Shown here: piece after piece, positions 1 to 10,860 of the stretch | Layout: every line of letters begins with the position of its first letter | How positions within the stretch are numbered: the stretch's first letter is position 1 | Source of the DNA: Miscanthus floridulus | Taxonomy: Eukaryota; Streptophyta; Magnoliopsida; Poales; Poaceae | DNA length: 64,000 nucleotides | Direction of reading: 5' to 3' | Assembly (NCBI RefSeq): GCF_019320115.1 | Contig: NC_089581.1 | Coordinates: forward strand, 6,945,707-7,009,706 | The notes under the pieces: generated by a model | Told to the model about the DNA's origin: nothing | The model's database searches: none | The model's input: the letters and a program-made list of their open reading frames with translations, nothing else | Translations under genes and position numbers: made by a program

Positions 1-1847
1 TTATATAACTAAAATAATTGTTAGGAAATAACGTCTTATTCGATAACTTGGATACGTAGACCAGCATTAGAGCTATCGTGTTAGCTTGTGAGGTGTGATC
101 GGGTTTCTAAGCATTTCGGTTGTCGTTGATTATTTACATCTATGCATTTGCATCACTGCATATCATAAAGGTACGATGATGGATCAACAAATCAAGTGAA
201 GGATGATTGAGAATCTGAAGATGGTGTAATGGTATTCTCTCTAGGAGATGATGCAATGGGCTTTCTATCCAGTTGATGGTGTATGATCTGAAGATACAGA
301 TACTAACTTTTAATATATATCTTACCCAGGCAAGCCCCGGTGCATAACCCCTATTTTCTGCAGTTTAAATTATACTTGTGCATTAAGTTTTAAGGAGTTG
401 AATGAAACCCACTTGCATATATTTATCCTATGAGTCTTACTAGTATGACAGGATCATGTAGATTGCTATGCTACAGGACTCCGGTAGAAGTCGAGTGATG
501 GCTGTCGCTCGCGAGAGATAGGAAATATATTATTGGATTATTATCACTTGGAAAATATAAATGATGGAAAGGAAAAATGGTGACCGGGCAGGGATATGGT
601 TTGGGTATTGGTGGGTGTAAGAGGTTGTGTCGCTGTGGACGCGGGGCATGGCTTGGTTACACTGCTTTCCCTGTCTATGTCGATTAAGGATCGACCGTTG
701 CATAAGGCTCTAGGAAAGTCACAAACTTATTATCCCGAGCATATACTTGGGTATGGGCGCTTGGAAGACTTGTTGCTCTCTTGTCGTGGATCCAGCTCTT
801 TCTAGACCGACTGTTAGGGTTTTATTTTGGTGGAGGAGGTCCTTGCACCGCACTGAGTCCGGGACTCAGGGGCGAGGGCTTGGAGTCCTAGTTTGGATGG
901 GGGCCTGGATACCCAGGACAGGAGGGTGATGGGTTGGTCCTGCTTGTGCCTTGGGTACAAGCGGGGCGTGTGTTTTTGGGGTACCCAGCTAGGGGCATTG
1001 ATTCGTGTATCGCCGGGCGATCCGGTACGGCTTGTCTACGATTTAGCATCGTAGTAAGAACTAAAAGATAAAAGATGAAGAAAGGAAATCCGATTGCTTA
1101 CCACCTGCTTGAAAGTAGCACGGGTGCTTACATAGAATGGTTAGTTAATGAACCAATGTGACTATTAATAAAAATCGAATATAAGGACGCACACTTAGTA
1201 ATGCTTCCTACAAATGCAATAAACCCGCAAGCCAGATAGCCTTGCATATCCTTGGAGTCTTTTCTTCCTCCTGTCGGGTAAGTCTTGCTGAGTACAATTG
1301 AGTACTCAGGGTTTTATTCCTCCTATTGCAGGTGATAGGGGGATGCTAGAGCTGACCCTTGTGTGTGGATATCTCCTGGTGGGCTCAGCGATGATTCCTT
1401 TATGCTGCGATCGTAGTTTTTATTTATAACTCTCACTAAATGTTTTTATGAATGAAAGTATTATAATCTTTTGTCATAGTTTATATATCAATGCTTCATC
1501 ATTTCATGAATAGGTATTTATTTCCGCTGTAATTCTGATCACATGTTTATATTCCGCTTTTAAATTAAATTATTCATAACTCTGATAATATGATTACATT
1601 CCTCTGTTAAATAATAAATGTTATACTCTGATGTTGTATTAAAAGTGATGTAAGAAATGGTTAAGAATGATGTAAGCTTTATTCTCTCATTTGTGATCCT
1701 AATGGCAAAAATGTGGATTTTCGGGTTCTCCCCTAGGATGTGCCCGATGGAACCGAGTAATTTAGTGTTCTCCCTTGGGTGCTTAGTGTTTAATGGAAGG
1801 CGAGCACTCATGGGAGGCATTAGATTAGGTGGTTCTGCCATAGGTGG
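1..1847 (+). repeat. Probable long terminal repeat of an old Ty3/gypsy-type retrotransposon (5' end outside the window)
   Basis: No gene is visible here. The stretch is called an LTR because it ends directly before a primer-binding-site-like motif (ggtatcagagca, about 1848-1857) and because its last ~115 bases (about 1720-1846) recur downstream at about 2030-2146. The wording around 1240-1330 (cttgcatatccttggagtc, a short inverted tgagta/tactca pair) resembles large grass gypsy LTRs, but that family link is from memory. The 5' boundary is not in the window. Short ORFs here (for example 596-805 and 1657-1860) have no recognisable protein similarity and are treated as chance. Confidence 0.5.
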
Positions 1848-2026
1848 TATCAGAGCATAAATGAGGAAATAAGGCTTCGAAAACCTTTTCTAAACTAAAA
1901 TTTGACAACAAATTTTTTCCAAAAAGTTAGGGCGTTTAACTGCGAAGTTATATAAGTAGCCCTATTACTATGGTTATGTATCCAGGATAGATGGCACTCT
2001 GCGGACTTAGGTAGAATTAATCAATT
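1846..2026 (+). other. Retrotransposon primer binding site and untranslated leader
   Basis: The motif ggtatcagagca is the usual complement of the 3' end of initiator-methionine tRNA in plant LTR elements. It lies directly after the LTR-like end. The following ~170 bases (ataaatgagg... to ...aattaatcaa) recur with small differences at about 9248-9415, so this is a leader shared by two copies of the same family in the window. Confidence 0.55.
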
Positions 2027-2029
2027 TTT

Positions 2030-2146
2030 CTCTCCTAGGGTGTGCCCGACGGAACCGAGTAATTTGGTGTTCTCCCTTGGGTGCTTAGTGTCTAATGGAA
2101 GGCGAGCACTCATGGGAGACATTAGATTAGGCGGTTCTGCCACAGA
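2030..2146 (+). repeat. Second copy of the LTR 3' end
   Basis: This ~115-bp block is a direct repeat of about 1720-1846, differing by a handful of substitutions (gatgg/gacgg, ttagtg/ttggtg, gtttaat/gtctaat). It follows the leader fragment immediately, so the internal region of the element is almost entirely missing between the two LTR ends. Deletion or unequal recombination inside an old element would explain it. Confidence 0.6.
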
Positions 2147-2787
2147 GAATAACCGGGAACTTACATGAGCACCGACGAGGGGTGGCGAACGCTGGTGAGC
2201 GTGATGGGCCGGGCTCGGCCTTGAAGCCAATGTGCACAGCAGCCATCGATCATTCCATCCGTGCATCACGCCGCCGCCAACCCTAGCCTCTGTGCGAAGG
2301 CCCAGCTGCCGGATCTCGCCTTTGTGCTGAGCCACTGTTGACAACTGTGGCGGCCTCGCCTCTAGGGTAGGGAGGTACGATGCTAGGTTGTCGCCATGTT
2401 GTGGTGACGCCGTGCCGATGTAGGCCGGGCGCCCAGCGACGGAGGCCGGGGGCCTCGGCGCTGTACGCGCTGGCTAGCTGGCCGTCAGCACTTGCGAGGA
2501 TGGCACGAGGATCCACCGACTCCACTGGATGGAGGACCATCGGGCCACAGATGCCGAGTGGCGCTATGTTTCCCCATGCATGGGCGCAGCGGCGATTCAG
2601 CATGGCAGTGTCGGGGAGGGGAATGGAAGCTCCAGGACGGGATTACGGGAGCGGCGCTGCGGTGGGATTAGGCGATGCGCCCCTAGCGTTGGGCCTTCGG
2701 GGGATGCTGGTGGGCCGAAGGGAATGTAAAGTCTCCGTATGTGGGCTTCTTTTATTTGGTTGAGTATGTGGGCCTTCTTGATGAATA
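2147..2787. other. GC-rich stretch without a recognisable gene
   Basis: The stretch has clearly higher GC than its flanks and holds overlapping ORFs on both strands (2283-2603 minus, 2380-2763 plus). None resembles a known protein, and the opposing ORFs are what high GC alone produces. It could be a captured gene fragment, but nothing shows which. Confidence 0.3.
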
Positions 2788-3019
2788 CTCCCTCCGTCAC
2801 GTTAAAAGTGTCGTTTTTTATTTTTAGACTTCTTGTTTGACCGTTCATCTTATTCAAAAATTTTATGCAAATAGTAAAATAAATAAATCATTATTAAGTG
2901 TTTCTAATGATAAAATAAGTCATAACAAAATAAATATTATTTATAATTTTTTTTGAATAAGATGAACAGTCAAATAAGTCTAAAAGTCAAAAACAAAATT
3001 TTTAATGGGACGAGGGGAG
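2788..3019. mobile_element. Stowaway-type MITE (Tc1/mariner class)
   Basis: The element starts ctccctccgtcacgtt and ends in the inverted form cgaggggag. It is flanked by the TA dinucleotide on both sides (2786-2787 and 3020-3021). The interior is AT-rich and self-complementary (cttattcaaaaattt near 2850 against tttttgaataagatgaac near 2950). Length is 232 bp. These are the standard Stowaway features; there is no coding capacity. Confidence 0.85.
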
Positions 3020-3021
3020 TA

Positions 3022-3977
3022 CGTGACTGCCAATAGTGATGCATAATTCTGCTAAAAATATGTTATTAAAATAGGCGGTCTAGACATACATGTTTTGACA
3101 ACAGCGTAGGAACTTAGTTCTAGAATGCCATATATGTGCATACGTGCGAAATTGTTTCCTGAAGCTGATAGATATGCTCGAGAGGACCCAGTTCTAGCTG
3201 TACGTGGACCTCTAGCTTTGTTAGTCAAACATTTGTATTTTTAAACATGTTCCCCAAACAATTATATAGATTCACGCCGCTATTTAATTTGGTGAATCTA
3301 AGAATTGACTTTATTATGAGATGGAAGCCATACATTTCTAGGTTCACTAAGAGAAATGATTTCATAATATATATTTCATAAGTTGGGAAACACAAAACTT
3401 AAATTAATGGTCCAATATCGAAATATTTGACTAAAAAAGAGAGTCCCCTTGCGTCGAAGGGTTAGCCGGTGATGGAGTTTTAGATAGGTCATACGTAGTC
3501 AAGTTGTGGACAGGCCCTATGCCCTCGAAATTTAAATAAATTCATGAAATTTGAATATTTATTCCACTCTTCTTATTTCAACTGTTATCCCATGGCTTCT
3601 CGTAGGGTAGCGGACGCATTACAAGAATATACAATATGATTGATGCCACCAGAGTATGTATTAGGATAGCAAAGATGACGATGGTGAGCTCTTCTTCATC
3701 TAAGCATATTTTTAGAGTGTCAACTTCTTGCTTCTGACAATGTCCTCCGGCTTCTGCTTGATGTTTTCTTCGGTAATCTTTAGCTTGCAGCACTCATCTC
3801 AGGCTTTTTCTTGAAATGTTAAAACAGGTTGGCACTTGAATAGGGGGCTTATGCGGGTAATTAGTGTTGAGTGTGGGGTGTTTTGTCGTGAAGGGGAAGG
3901 GGCAAGGGGGGCGTTTTATAGGCGATCGACGGCGAGGTTTAGGGGGTGGGTGCGCGCCACGGTGGCACTGAGCAGCA
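3022..3977. other. Intergenic, no supported gene
   Basis: AT-rich sequence. A minus-strand ORF at 3578-3793 encodes 71 residues with a hydrophobic stretch near its C-terminus. I do not recognise it, and it lacks splice or neighbouring support. The LRR ectodomain and transmembrane part expected for the kinase that begins at 3978 are not found here. Confidence 0.4.
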
Positions 3978-5338
3978 TTGGGGCTGAGCAGCGACCAGGA
4001 TCTGATGAGGGAGACCTGCTTCGGCAAGGTCTATCCAGCAGATCGCCCAACGGGAAGCAAGGTAGAGCAACCTTGCAAGAACGCCAACTCTGACGCGTAC
4101 AGCCAGTTTCTTCAGTGCTGGCATTCTCGCCTCAACCATCCCCCCTGTGTTCTTCTTCTCTAGCTTTCAGTGCTGACGCTCGACGGCGACGCGGCGAGAA
4201 CGCCGGTGGCTCAGTTCCTGAAGACCGTCCATGGCGTCGCCGGTCTCCGGCACCCCAACGTGGAGGAACTCGTTGGCTGCTGTGTGGAGCACGGGCAGAG
4301 GCTGCTCGTCTACAAGCACTTCAGCGACCGCACTCTGGATGACATGCTGCATTTCGAGCACGGGGCGTCTGAAGCTGGAGACACCCTCCGCTGGGATGCT
4401 CGGATTTCTGTGGCCCTCGAAGCCGCGAAAGCACTGGAGTACGCCACAATGGACACACTCTGCTTGCGTTGTTGAATTGAATCCAAGCTAGTGTAGCTGT
4501 TACTGAATGCGTGGATGAATCCAAGCTAGTGTTTTTGCTGATGAGCCTGTGTCTGTGCCTGGTGTGCTTTGCAATGCAAGGTATCTTCATGAGGGGGCCG
4601 GGAAGCAGGTGGTCCACCGGCATTTCAGGCCTGAGCACGTCCTGGTCGACGGCGAGCTGAGGGTGTCGGTCTCCGAATGCGGCCTTGCTCCGTTCGTGGC
4701 TCAGGTAATAATGCTCTGATCCGAAGAACAGTTCGGAACTTCCGGGTTCCCTGAATTCCATCGTGTGTGCAAGTGTGTACTGTACTGTTTGTCTGCTCGG
4801 CTTCAGCTCTCGGATTACTGCGGCGTGACGCTGAGCTACGAGCCGCCGGAAGCGGCCGGTGGCGGCCGCGGCGTGGACGCCCAAGGGCGACGTCTACAGC
4901 TTCGGTGTCGTGATGCTGCAGCTCCTCACCGGGCGCAGACCGTACGACAGCTCGCGGGCGCGGGGCGAGAGGCACCTGGTGCCGTGGGCGAGCGCGCGGC
5001 TGTACGACCTCGCCGCGCTGGGGAAGATGGCCGACCCGCGCCTCGCCGCGTCGCCGCCGCCGGTCAGGTCGCTGTCGCGCCTCGCCGACATCATCAGCCG
5101 GTGCATACAGGTGAGTCAATTCATCATCGGTGCATGCACCTCAACGACGCGCTCGGCGGATCGATCGATCCATAAGCTTGATTCGTCTGCTTGGCGTGGC
5201 GTTGGCAGCAAGAGGCAGAGTTCCGGACAGCCATGTCCCAGGTGGCGCAGGACCTGCGGCGCGCGCTGGAGGACGCGCGCGCGGGGACGGGGACCGGGAA
5301 GGGGAGCGGCGGCGCTGCACAGGCTTAGCTACTTGTGC
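3978..5338 (+). pseudogene. STRUBBELIG-family (SRF) LRR receptor-like kinase, 5'-truncated and frameshifted
   Basis: Only the intracellular kinase-like part remains. It begins near 3978-4062 with a decayed glycine-loop region (FGKVYPAD). A kinase N-lobe segment follows (about 4167-4438, LRHPNVEELVGCC and LVYKHF). The exon 4581-4704 carries VVHRHFRPEHVLVDGEL and SECGLAPF. The next exon (4807-5110) carries [24 protein letters not shown] and ends DIISRCIQ. The last exon is 5209-5338 with a TAG stop. The catalytic-loop Asp and the DFG motif are replaced (HRHF, SECGL), as expected for STRUBBELIG kinases, which are atypical. The reading frame shifts by one base in the GC-rich stretch at about 4850-4875, between SYEPPEA and [10 protein letters not shown]. 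No LRR, SUB domain or transmembrane segment is found upstream. I infer a pseudogene fragment; an assembly error could explain the frameshift but not the missing 5' half. Confidence 0.75.
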
Positions 5339-6840
5339 TCATGCTCGGCTCGCCGATGGTCTTGCTCTATCACGTCACGCATGGAACGGAGCTGCACTGT
5401 GTGCTGTGCTCAGAACAGATCGGCCGACGCATCAAAGTCCGGCAGTTAACTGACGCAATGCGACTATACGTCCTTGCAAACCATGTAAATTTGATTGTAT
5501 GCGTGCTTGTAAACCATGTAAATTTGATTGTATTGTTCTTTTTCTTTCTTGTACAAAAAGAATGATGAAATTATATATAGAACAGGTACAGCAGCGAAAT
5601 TGATCGTCCTGACTCCTGAGTTTGCCGAGCAAGCGTTGCACCACAGGTTAATTTCTATACTTAATTTTAGGGGTCTAGTGCCAAAACTTCACATCACATG
5701 TTTTTAGGTTTCTCTTTGAAAACATTGTCGTTTGGTATTGGAGCCTCACAATCACTGCGTTTTACAATGAAACCTAATTAGAGATATAAATGTCAATATT
5801 ACTTTTCATAAAAACAAGTTAAACTTAAAGATATGGATATTATTTTTCTAAAGTCTGAGTGTACACTTACCCTTTTGGATGAACACGTATGCACAAACTA
5901 ACGCTATGAACATCTCAAAAAGAGCTAGAGTGCTGGACGCCTCACTCGATGCAAGCACTTATATCAAGTCGAGAATTTAAATTCAAGTGGATATCCTAAT
6001 AAACAAGCTACACCCGGTTAGCTAAAAAACATTGACTTAACAAACGCATTGTGTTAAATTCTGGGAATAAAAAGACTTATTCTGCACTAGAGGTTCCAAG
6101 GAATAATCATTACACATGTTATGCATACTCATTATTAGAAAAACATGACTGATAAAAAGAAAATCAATAAAGTTATCGGACCAATTTTAATTGCCAAATC
6201 TTAAAGCCACCATCGATTAGTCCCCTTCCTCAGGAAGACAGAAGGGGATACGGAGAATTTTAACTTTGTATGGAATTTAATCTAGAACCCTCTTCAATTT
6301 CCTTCTAGTTCCTGTCAAACCGAACCAAGTCATAATTTTCAAAATAAAAAAGTCATAGGTAAAGTTGCAAGATATATCACTTGCATTGGAGTTTTTAAGC
6401 TTTCACCTAAAATTACTTCACTCCTCAGCAATAAAAAATGATGCGTCTACACAACACTTGCGTGTTTTAGGTTCTTTTCAACACTCGATTTTTTTCTCTG
6501 TACCTTCTTCCTCCTCTCGCTGTGCCACCGCCGCCCACTACCACAGCACCCCCACCGCGGGCGATGGAGGTGACAGCACAGGCGTGCGGAAAAAGGAGCG
6601 GGGTGAGTGGACAGCGGCTGCGGGCGCGGCTTTTGCATGCAGTCTGTTGTGCACTTTGCGGGTTGCATGGGTGTGGAATAAATGTAGCTAACTCTTGGGT
6701 AGCTGTTGATTTCCTTCTTGTCTTTATTCTTCGATGGTTTCTGTCTTCTCAAAATATCCCTAGTGGTGATCTTTCTAAAAGTCTACTCTATACAGAATGG
6801 GATGAGAGGGAAGAGAACAACATGAGGAAAAAATCTATTC
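5339..6840. other. Intergenic, no gene seen
   Basis: A short direct repeat (gtaaatttgattgta) occurs twice near 5485-5530. The rest is AT-rich, with a GC-rich patch at 6520-6660 that yields overlapping ORFs on both strands. No protein similarity was recognised. Confidence 0.4.
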
Positions 6841-7119
6841 CTAATAAAGAGTTAGGGATCTCACAGTAGTTGTTGAAATAGATCGAAATGATGGCACAGA
6901 CAGGTCAGCCGCAATTAATGGACTAACCTCAAATAAGTGATGAGTAATACCTCCTTGATCACTTGGGCGGATCTTGTTAGTTGCGATGTCGAGACCAGCA
7001 TATATTTGCATCTTGTCAGCATTCATCACTTCACCACCAATCGCCTTGGATATGCCAATTGATAACTTTGTCTTGCCTGTGCCAGTGGCACCCATGATTA
7101 CCACCGGTTTAATCGACAT
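6841..7119 (-). pseudogene. N-terminal fragment of an isopentenyltransferase (adenylate IPT / tRNA-IPT family)
   Basis: This 92-residue minus-strand ORF starts MSIKPVVIMGATGTGKTKLS, the P-loop (GATGTGKT) of the dimethylallyl-diphosphate:AMP/tRNA isopentenyltransferase family. It continues with the family's ADKMQIYAGLDIATNK and GGITHHLFEV segments and a SVPSFRS segment matching the region after the substrate loop, then stops at 6841. Intact plant IPTs, which make the first committed cytokinin intermediate, are about 320-350 residues. The remaining two-thirds is not found to the left (5.3-6.8 kb). I therefore call it a truncated copy, perhaps carried here by a transposon. It is an uninterrupted ORF with a plausible start, so expression of a short protein cannot be excluded, but it would lack most of the catalytic domain. 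Confidence 0.7.
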
Positions 7120-9247
7120 CTAGAAGATATAGTTCGATCTTGTGAAGGTGAGGGATGTTGCACTGGAATGGTGAAGGGGAAAGTGCTTATGGCCCTGTAA
7201 ACATTAGGTCTACCAGCCCGCGGTGTAGGAAAAGTCGATTGTGTGGTAGAGCGGAGGAGGGAGGTTTAGCATTAGGAGCACTGTTAAGTTTAGCGCTGCC
7301 AAACTAGGCATGGTATATACATGCATACATCATCAAATCTACTTAATGCTGCCAACTACATGCTTCGCATGCGAACATAGCATACACACATGTAATAGCA
7401 TAATAGGATAACAAATAAATGGTATATGGACATTTACAAGGCCGCCATCAACATGTTGTCACCTCATTGTTGCCCAGGCCACTAAAGGCGCGACCGTGGA
7501 TACATACAAAGTCTACAATGTTTCAGCTAGCTGGTAGACTATTCTAATGCCTATGGCCTACTTTTCTGCAACATTGTGGATGCTCTTAGATTATGTTTTC
7601 GATGGTGTTTCAATTCCACGACTAAATAAACAGTAGCCTGCTCACAACATAAAAGTAGGCAACCACGGGACATATATAATGTGTCTGCTAGTTGTACTTC
7701 AATGGAACATTGGTATGGTTAAGATGGTCGAATTACAGACACATGAGCAAGAAATAAAACGGTTTTGATGACTTGGTCCTTCGTTGCCCGATGTCCGACA
7801 ATGGCGCATGCGCCGACCCCACCACCATCGACGCCGCAGCGCACCAGCGCCCGGACGCCACTCACCGACTACGGCAACTCGCACGCCACCACGACAGTGG
7901 GTCCCACCTTCCCTCCCTCTCCCTTCTCCATGCATGGCAGCAGCACGAGCAGCACAACCGTATATGCGCAGCAAATAGAGCAAGGCAAGCACGCACGCAG
8001 ACAACCACCACATTTACCACGCACGCACCAGCAGCACCTTGTTACCTTTAACCACGCTAACTAGCCGCCATCCATTTGCATGCACCATGCAAAGTTAGCA
8101 CGCAGGCACAAGCAAAGGCCTCAGCAGCATGCACACGGTTCGTACTCGCATGCATGCCGACCATCACGCTATGAGCCACTGGTCATGCATGTCGAGCATC
8201 CACCCTTCCGCTACACGCCGCACCGCCCACCTGCAGCGTCGTCCCATCATCCTGTGCAACCATGGTGCCATAGCGACACCATTAATGGCGAGAAGCTAAG
8301 CACCGGTGGCACAGCTCCTCCCCGGCCGCAAGTAGCGAAGTATGAACCTAAAAAGAATGGAGGTGACCAAATTTGAACTAACTTTTTCAATGCCTTGGAA
8401 GCGTAAACCGTGTCTGTAAGATTTTGTATGGTCCTAACAAAGTAGAAGGCAATTTCTGAGGTTCACATCACGCTATCTCTGGCCGCATCTTTAAAACCAC
8501 ACCCTCTATCTCATTGATTAAATTTAAAATTGTCTGACATATTGAAAAGTGAGAATTATATTTATTTTAGGACGGAGAGAGTACTTAAGTATTAACACTC
8601 AAAATTGTCTGCGAATAAAGTTTTATAGTCCACTAAAAGCACGGTAAAGACCCACCAAAAAAGAACGGTAAAGATGAAGCAATAAATGGTGGTCCCCGGA
8701 GAATTTATATGAGGAGTGCAATAGATTGAACATGCAAAGTATATAAAACAAGATGGCGAGTGCCTCCCTAAGCTATCTAGAAATTCACTCAGTAAATTGA
8801 AAAGCACTGGACATCTTCACCTACGTAGGGTGGGTCGAAAGCAGGTGGACACATTTAGTGCCTCCCCTCCATGCTACCATCACATAAAAACAAGTTGGGC
8901 AGGTGGACATATTTAATGCATCTCCTCCTTACCATCAGATAAAAACAATTCACTGACCATATAGGAACATTTATACTTACACATGCATCCATGCATCTAA
9001 GAGATGGCTTGGGTTGTGTGCACGTTGCTCCTGAGCTGGTCGGTGGTTGGGGTTGGTCGCCGTTAATACGGCTCCCTAGCCAGTGTAGGTTCAACTTCCC
9101 AGCCATGCAGCGTCCTATCATCCCTTAGCACCTCCGTGTCCACCTCACCATGGCAAACATCAGGGCGATCGCTGTGGACTACGGCCGAAGATCTGTTGCC
9201 TTCCTTGCACCGCTCATGTGCCCTATACTACCAGCAGCACCATCGGC
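7120..9247. other. Intergenic, repeat-derived; no supported gene
   Basis: The stretch contains a CA/GC-rich patch at 7780-8370 with overlapping ORFs of low-complexity, histidine/proline-rich translation, which I regard as non-coding. A Stowaway-like end (ggacggagagagta) lies at about 8566-8582. An imperfect ~55-bp tandem duplication lies at about 8840-8950 (gcaggtggaca...accatca twice). Confidence 0.4.
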
Positions 9248-9480
9248 ATAAATGAGGAAATAAAACTCCAGAACCTATTTCTAAACTAAAACTTGACAAC
9301 AAATTCTTTTAAAAAAAGTTAGGACGTTGCATGCGAAGTTATATAAGTAGCTCTATTATTATGGTTATGTATCCAGGATAGATGGCACTCTACTGACTTA
9401 GGTAGGCTTAATCAAGTTCTCTGTAGGTACACTGACTCCGAGCATAGTCCGATAGTATCAACTAGCTACAGGGAGAGATC
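9248..9480 (+). repeat. Retrotransposon leader, second copy
   Basis: From ataaatgaggaaataa to about 9415 this matches 1853-2020 in order and length, with scattered substitutions. It includes gttatataagtagc and gttatgtatccaggatagat. It lies ~0.5 kb upstream of the gag-like remnant, as an untranslated leader would. The LTR and primer site expected before it are missing, so this copy is 5'-truncated. Confidence 0.6.
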
Positions 9481-10012
9481 GGTGTGCCAAAAATCGAAGA
9501 ACGGTTGCCCTATATGTTGGCAACAGTAGAAGGACATATAGGGCGTGCATTCATGCATATCCTATTTGTGCATTGTAGTGCCTGTATTGCTTGCAGATAC
9601 GCCATCCATAGGTGTCACGCGTGTCGTATGGTGCACGGCTGACTCATTCCTGTTCTGGAGTTAATGCAAAACTATGGCTTTGTGCTTTTGTGTCGCCTGT
9701 GGTTCACGCCTGCTGTGACCCGCGTCTCCTCGTACTCTTTTCTAGGCTCTTGTCGGAACCTTGTCTTGTAGCCGTATTAGCCATTAATGGCCTCAGACAT
9801 CGCTCGCCTTAAACGCGTGAAAAATTCGATTGATTTATTTATAGTGATCTCGTGCTGGAACCTTGGTGGACCACACCAGGGCCACTGACCACTCTGCCTT
9901 TATAAGCAGGGTCTAGCTTAGCTGTTGGTACCACCACCCGGTGCACTTTAGCTCGCCTAGCTTTTCCTTTTGAGCCAGCTTTTCGCTCAGTCCTTCCTTA
10001 CAACCACCGCCA

Positions 10013-10860
10013 TTGATGGCAGGATCCTGGGTTAGTAGTTACTGCCTGAATACTGAGGGTTTTCCCAAGATCCTATATGCCACCCTGCAAAAACTCGGAG
10101 TCAAAGATCGTCCTGAGTATGAGGGCCATGAGTATGAAAAGCATGGCACTGAGCGGTGTGAAGTTATCGTCTATATTGGGAAGAGTGAAGAGTTCCCCGA
10201 CATCACTGAAGCCTAGAATGTGACCGCAACCGGGTTTTGCTTTATCGACACCTACCAGGTTGTGGCCCGCAAAGCCTTGCGGTACCTTTGCCAGATCTAT
10301 GAAGAGCCCATTGCCCATACCCCCATGAGGTTTTTCCACCTTTGACAAAGAATCGACGGGCATGGAGGGCTTGCATGGAGGCTTTGCAAGGGCAGGATGC
10401 GTAAGAAGATAGTCCTACCACGGTGCACTTGACCACGTACCTGCTTGCTCTGGATGAGTAGTAAGGCCGGCAAGCCTTAGAGCTGAGGAAGTGCCTTCAA
10501 CGAGCCAAGGAAGTCGAGATCTTCTCCAGGATGCTCCAGGTGCAGCTTGTCAAAGCGCATGCTAGTGCGGCAGCCGCTGAGAGTCGGGAGACTGCCATGT
10601 CGAAAGCTTTGAAGGAGGCTGAAGATCGATATGCCCATCAGTTGGGAGAGGCCTACCTTGTCACCAAGGCCAAGTGAAGGACGTTGGCTACTGAACGGCA
10701 GGATCCCTTGATCGTGGAGGAGATCCTTGTCCACTCGCTAGAAAGAAGAAGAACTGGTGTTGCAGTACCGCCAGCACCTTCACCCTCGGAAGTGTCAGAA
10801 GTATAACCCTTGATTCCTCTCACTCAGTCATTGCCAAGAGAGGAGGCAAATCCATAGCCA
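10013..10860 (+). pseudogene. Decayed gag-like gene of a grass LTR retrotransposon
   Basis: The translation starts near 10013 with SYCLNTEGFPKILYATLQKL and GTERCEVIVYIGKSEEFPD. It continues past an in-frame stop at about 10214 with TATGF...DTYQVVARKALRYLCQIYEE. A predicted coiled coil follows at about 10500-10680 (EIFSRMLQVQL, ESRETAMSKALKEAEDR). I recognise these as the conserved segments of the gag-like ORF of grass elements annotated as unclassified retrotransposon proteins. At least three stops and frame changes interrupt it, so no functional product is expected. The leader at 9248-9480 probably belongs to the same element. Confidence 0.7.

Noticed and set aside
3578..3793. 71-residue minus-strand ORF with a hydrophobic segment
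   Set aside because: It could be a small membrane protein fragment, but there is no recognised family, promoter or neighbouring exon to support it.
7699..8376. Cluster of overlapping ORFs of 60-100 codons on both strands
   Set aside because: Translations are His/Pro/Thr-rich low complexity in all frames, and no splice or similarity support was found.
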